From the NCBI RefSeq assembly GCF_001949145.1, contig NW_019091363.1, positions 125,160 to 189,159 on the forward strand: 64,000 bases of DNA, in the 5' to 3' direction. Shown piece after piece: positions 60,908-64,000 of the stretch. This stretch comes from Acanthaster planci (Eukaryota > Echinodermata > Asteroidea > Valvatida > Acanthasteridae). Positions within the stretch are counted from its first letter, which is position 1. Every line of letters begins with the position of its first letter. The notes beneath the pieces were generated by a model that worked only from the letters and a program-made list of their open reading frames with translations, was not told the origin of the DNA and ran no database searches. Position numbers and translations under genes: made by a program.

Positions 60908-63900
60908 ACACAACAAATATTTACGCATACCGGTATGTCACGTTGAAAAAAGGGCATACATGTAATTAGGTAAACTCCTTCGACTAATACCTGTCTCCGT
61001 CATTGATTAGTTTATTAAATCCAGGCTGACAGTTCATCGTAAAAAAACAAAAATGAGGAGTTTGGTCCTAGGTTATGAATCAGCAACTCACGATCGAAAT
61101 CTGCTTGTAATAAACTATATCTAACAACATTTTTCAGCCACTATGGTATTTTGTTTCGGCCACATTATTTTCCCCTCAAACAGCCGAGGTTCATTTTGAT
61201 ATGTAGTATGCAGTGCTTGCTAGGCCTAATCGTAATCGATTTTATTTCTTTCTGTCTCATTTAAAGATTTTAGACCCCATACATGTATTTGGAAGAACAA
61301 TTGGAGTGTTCACTGTTTATCTGAACCATTTTAGTTTATTTGATTTGGCTTCACTTTTCAAGAATTTACAAGACCGGTTTTGGCCTGGTGGGTCGTGTTT
61401 TTCTGCATCATGTCTGACAGCACTTCCGCACTGCACAAGTACTGCCTAGTGCCACAGCCTTTCAGTGCCTGATATTGTAACGTTTACTTTTGGTATTAAT
61501 GACGTCATTTCTATTCATCGTGTAGGGCGCAGGATATGTGCGGGATCAGTTTTATTGGGGCCCATGCCTCATTATAAGGCCACATTTTTATTAGTTGGAT
61601 TACAAATCCGCTGACTCCGCATAATACAATTTTAGAAAAAAATGAAAAATTACAGTAGTTTAGTCCTGACAGTGTTTATTTGAAAAAAAAATGGACTGAA
61701 TGGATTTTTCTCTTCCGACCTTAAAACGTTCACTGTAGGGGGAAATGGAACTTTAATGTTTTATTATTTTTTCTGTCCTGGGACACTGTAAAATTCCTTC
61801 CTAAATAAAAATGCCAGACTAATGCACGTAAAGGCCTGCGTTTAATATACATCAAGACATTAGTGTAGGACTGGTGCCAGTTTATGTTATATTATGCCAC
61901 AGGTGTATATGTGCCTGGCTGGTCTTAAACGCGCGTTTCAGATCGGCTCAGGAGAATGGTAGCGACTAATGCCCGGGCCGCAGGCGAGGACGTTATCAGC
62001 GTTCAGTCTCCCAAGACCAGCAGAGCGCATATTATTTGATTCCCAATCATAAATACCGTTTTTCGTCAGAGAGTCAAATGAAGTTAATATGATGGATTTC
62101 CAGCGATTTTCTTCTATAATTTTACTTTCATCTCCAGAACACCCCGTCCTTGTTATGGTGTATTCCTTGTGCAAGTTGTCTAAAAGAATCTTCTTATATC
62201 GACTCGGCGCGCACGTAGTGAGCCGTGTGCACACAGACTTTTGACCAATCAGAATCGCTTTAACTGTCTCGTATCCGGATGCCAGTGCGTGATTTTAATA
62301 CGCAGCGGGCATTATCGCTTCTCAACAGGCATTATCAAATGTTAATACTCGGTCAGTCAGTCAAGTTGCACGCTGTTAAAAACTGTCTGAGGTATTTATT
62401 AAAATGTATAAACCTAGTCTTAAATTGTTGTTGAGTCTTGTCTTGGACTGTGTACAGTGCACGTGCAGTGCAGCGACGATCACTCAAGGTGTGTGCCCGC
62501 CATGAAAGTTCCGGTAAGCGCAGTTGCTGTGCGTACTTCGGAGAAATAACAGGTAGTGGTTTAGTCACTGAAGCAGATAGTTGCGTAGATTGACCAATGG
62601 TTATAGCTAATTATGTTCAGCAGAAGTTGACTGTCGCAGTCAATTGTATGTTTTCTAAGAATCGGTTAGGAGTGATCGACAGTAGGACAGGCTGTGAGGG
62701 AGATTGTGTGGGTAAAGTTAAGGGCTAGGTTGTCGAGCTGGTCCAAAGGTCACCGTTAAGGAAGCCGGTGAGAAACGGGACAGACAGAAAGGCACTGGCA
62801 ATATTCAGAAATCAGTTTGGGCGATCTCCGGGTAGTCTTCCGAGTGAAGATCGCTGAGTCCGGATTATATATAGTCTGCGTGGAGTGCGGATTATAGACG
62901 GCACTGTGAAGTTGGCCACTCCCTGCAGATTGTTCAAGTGTTCATTTATAATATTATAGAGTCTAGTAGTTGAGACCCAACTGTGTAAATTTAGTAAGTA
63001 CTGCGAACTGAAGAAAACAGTATTACACAGGTTACCCTTGATGTTGCCTATAATTCTTTCTGTCTCGTACGTTTGCTGTTTTGTAAGTCAACAAAGTCGC
63101 CCTCCAATAGGTGGTTTATTTCCGCGAAAACGACCCCATATGCCTTAGCCTTGGACTACTCGTCAAGGTCAAGGTACAGTTTAGGTTTAAGTTTCGTGAT
63201 TTTCTCCAACGATTGGAAATAAACGCCTCCAAATGGTGTTAGAAGTGGGCAACTGGAATTGATTAGACCATCGTTATAGATAAAGACACGTCTTAGTATT
63301 TCATTGCAAAGTTGGATCAGTTTACCTTGCCGACAAGTCAATCCGAGGTGCCAGAAGCACCGACAGCCGAGAGGAAAGTGGCTATAAGTGGAGAAACCGT
63401 TGCCCTTTCACATGAGCGCTGAAAACAGAGATCCCTTGCAATGAAATTAGCTTGATGTCACGATCGAACAGATAGTGTGGTGTGAAAGTGTAACCCTATC
63501 ACTAAAAACGTGTCCCTGTGATCTTTGCATAGATCCAGAGCTAGTACTCCTCCAAAATTTCGCAAAGATGCGAAATCCGTGCGGTTATCACAGTGTAAAG
63601 CGTGGGGATCTCGCAAGGATTGTGTGTGTAACTTGAAGTCCATTACTCGCGCACACCCTTGCTGCTGTCGTCGTTCAAAATGGCGCGTTGGCAGTTAACG
63701 AATCTACCGCCCATTAGTGGAAGTCTTGTTGCCATCTGGTCCCACGCACGCATAAGGGGCGGGAACCCCTGCAGCCTTGAATAACAAAAAGGGGAAAATT
63801 TCTTTACAGCATTTTCAGTGATCGAGTTTTATATTGTCTTCTGTCTGTAAATCGGATACCCAGTGCCACTGAGACGCTGGAACAAGGCTGGCACTAACCA

Positions 63901-63912
63901 GGAGTGAACATT
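60908..63912. other. 3' flank of the polycystin gene and intergenic DNA
   Basis: AATAAA at 61109-61114 could end the transcript, about 200 bp past the stop. No further gene is supported. A CGCC-ATG followed at once by GTAAGC near 62501 is noted but too short to call. Confidence 0.4.
61109..61114 (+). terminator. Candidate polyadenylation signal
   Basis: First AATAAA after the TAA at 60907, in an AT-rich context with a downstream T-rich stretch (ACATTTTTCAG). Confidence 0.4.
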
Positions 63913-63933
63913 ATGCTGCTGATATGCCTGCTT
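63913..63933 (+). CDS. Possible first coding exon at the window edge
   Basis: ATG opens MLLICLL and is followed immediately by a strong GTGAGT donor at 63934, a common layout for a signal-peptide exon. Only seven codons are present, so this rests on position and hydrophobicity alone. Confidence 0.2.
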
Positions 63934-64000
63934 GTGAGTCCCATGAACGAAAAATGCCAGAAACTCTCTCGTAAACGAGGCACAAAATCCAGGAGGCACA

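Overview
This is eukaryotic (metazoan) genomic DNA: AT-leaning, intron-rich, full of short non-autonomous repeats, with no operons or ribosome-binding sites and one run of N (35764-35879). The two recognisable genes are an intronless class A GPCR and a split gene of the polycystin-1/receptor-for-egg-jelly (REJ) family. Together with the repeat style (foldback elements, MITE-like elements, frequent TAGGCCT and ACATGTAC words) they suggest a marine invertebrate deuterostome such as an echinoderm, hemichordate or amphioxus. That placement is an inference; the window cannot fix the species.

Layout. 1-10.8 kb is intergenic: MITE-like hairpins near 2.2 and 3.0-3.5 kb, a (TTTTG)n run near 6.5 kb and one orphan exon-like block at 8470-8588. 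The GPCR (367 aa, + strand) lies at 10862-11965. 12-37 kb is a repeat-rich desert with a near-perfect tandem duplication (17076-17655), a 4.7-kb foldback-type element built from inverted arrays of a ~147-bp unit carrying CACGTG and TGACGTCA words (about 19270-24008), a ~1-kb dispersed repeat (24585-25610), and a 2-kb element with ~145-bp terminal inverted repeats (30487-32498).

From 37076 to 60907 (+) a multi-exon gene can be assembled by hand. Its 25 exons encode about 2069 aa, in the order signal peptide, REJ module, GAIN/GPS motif (cleavage site HL/T intact), TM1, PLAT domain, TM2-TM6, large extracellular polycystin (TOP) domain, TM7-TM11 and a Pro/Ser/Gln-rich tail. Splice phases agree at every junction except the first ones of the REJ region. 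The protein lacks the PKD repeats, LRRs and C-type lectin domains of PKD1, which is the PKDREJ / sea urchin suREJ architecture. Its introns hold copies of the same repeat families found upstream. 60.9-64 kb has a possible polyadenylation signal and, at the very end, a possible first exon of another gene.

The two genes have no evident functional link: one would be a peptide-type receptor, the other a cleavable adhesion/channel-like receptor that in animals is tied to sperm-egg signalling or to cilia. The least ordinary DNA is the 19-24 kb foldback element and the network of inverted repeats shared between the intergenic desert and the introns of the polycystin gene.
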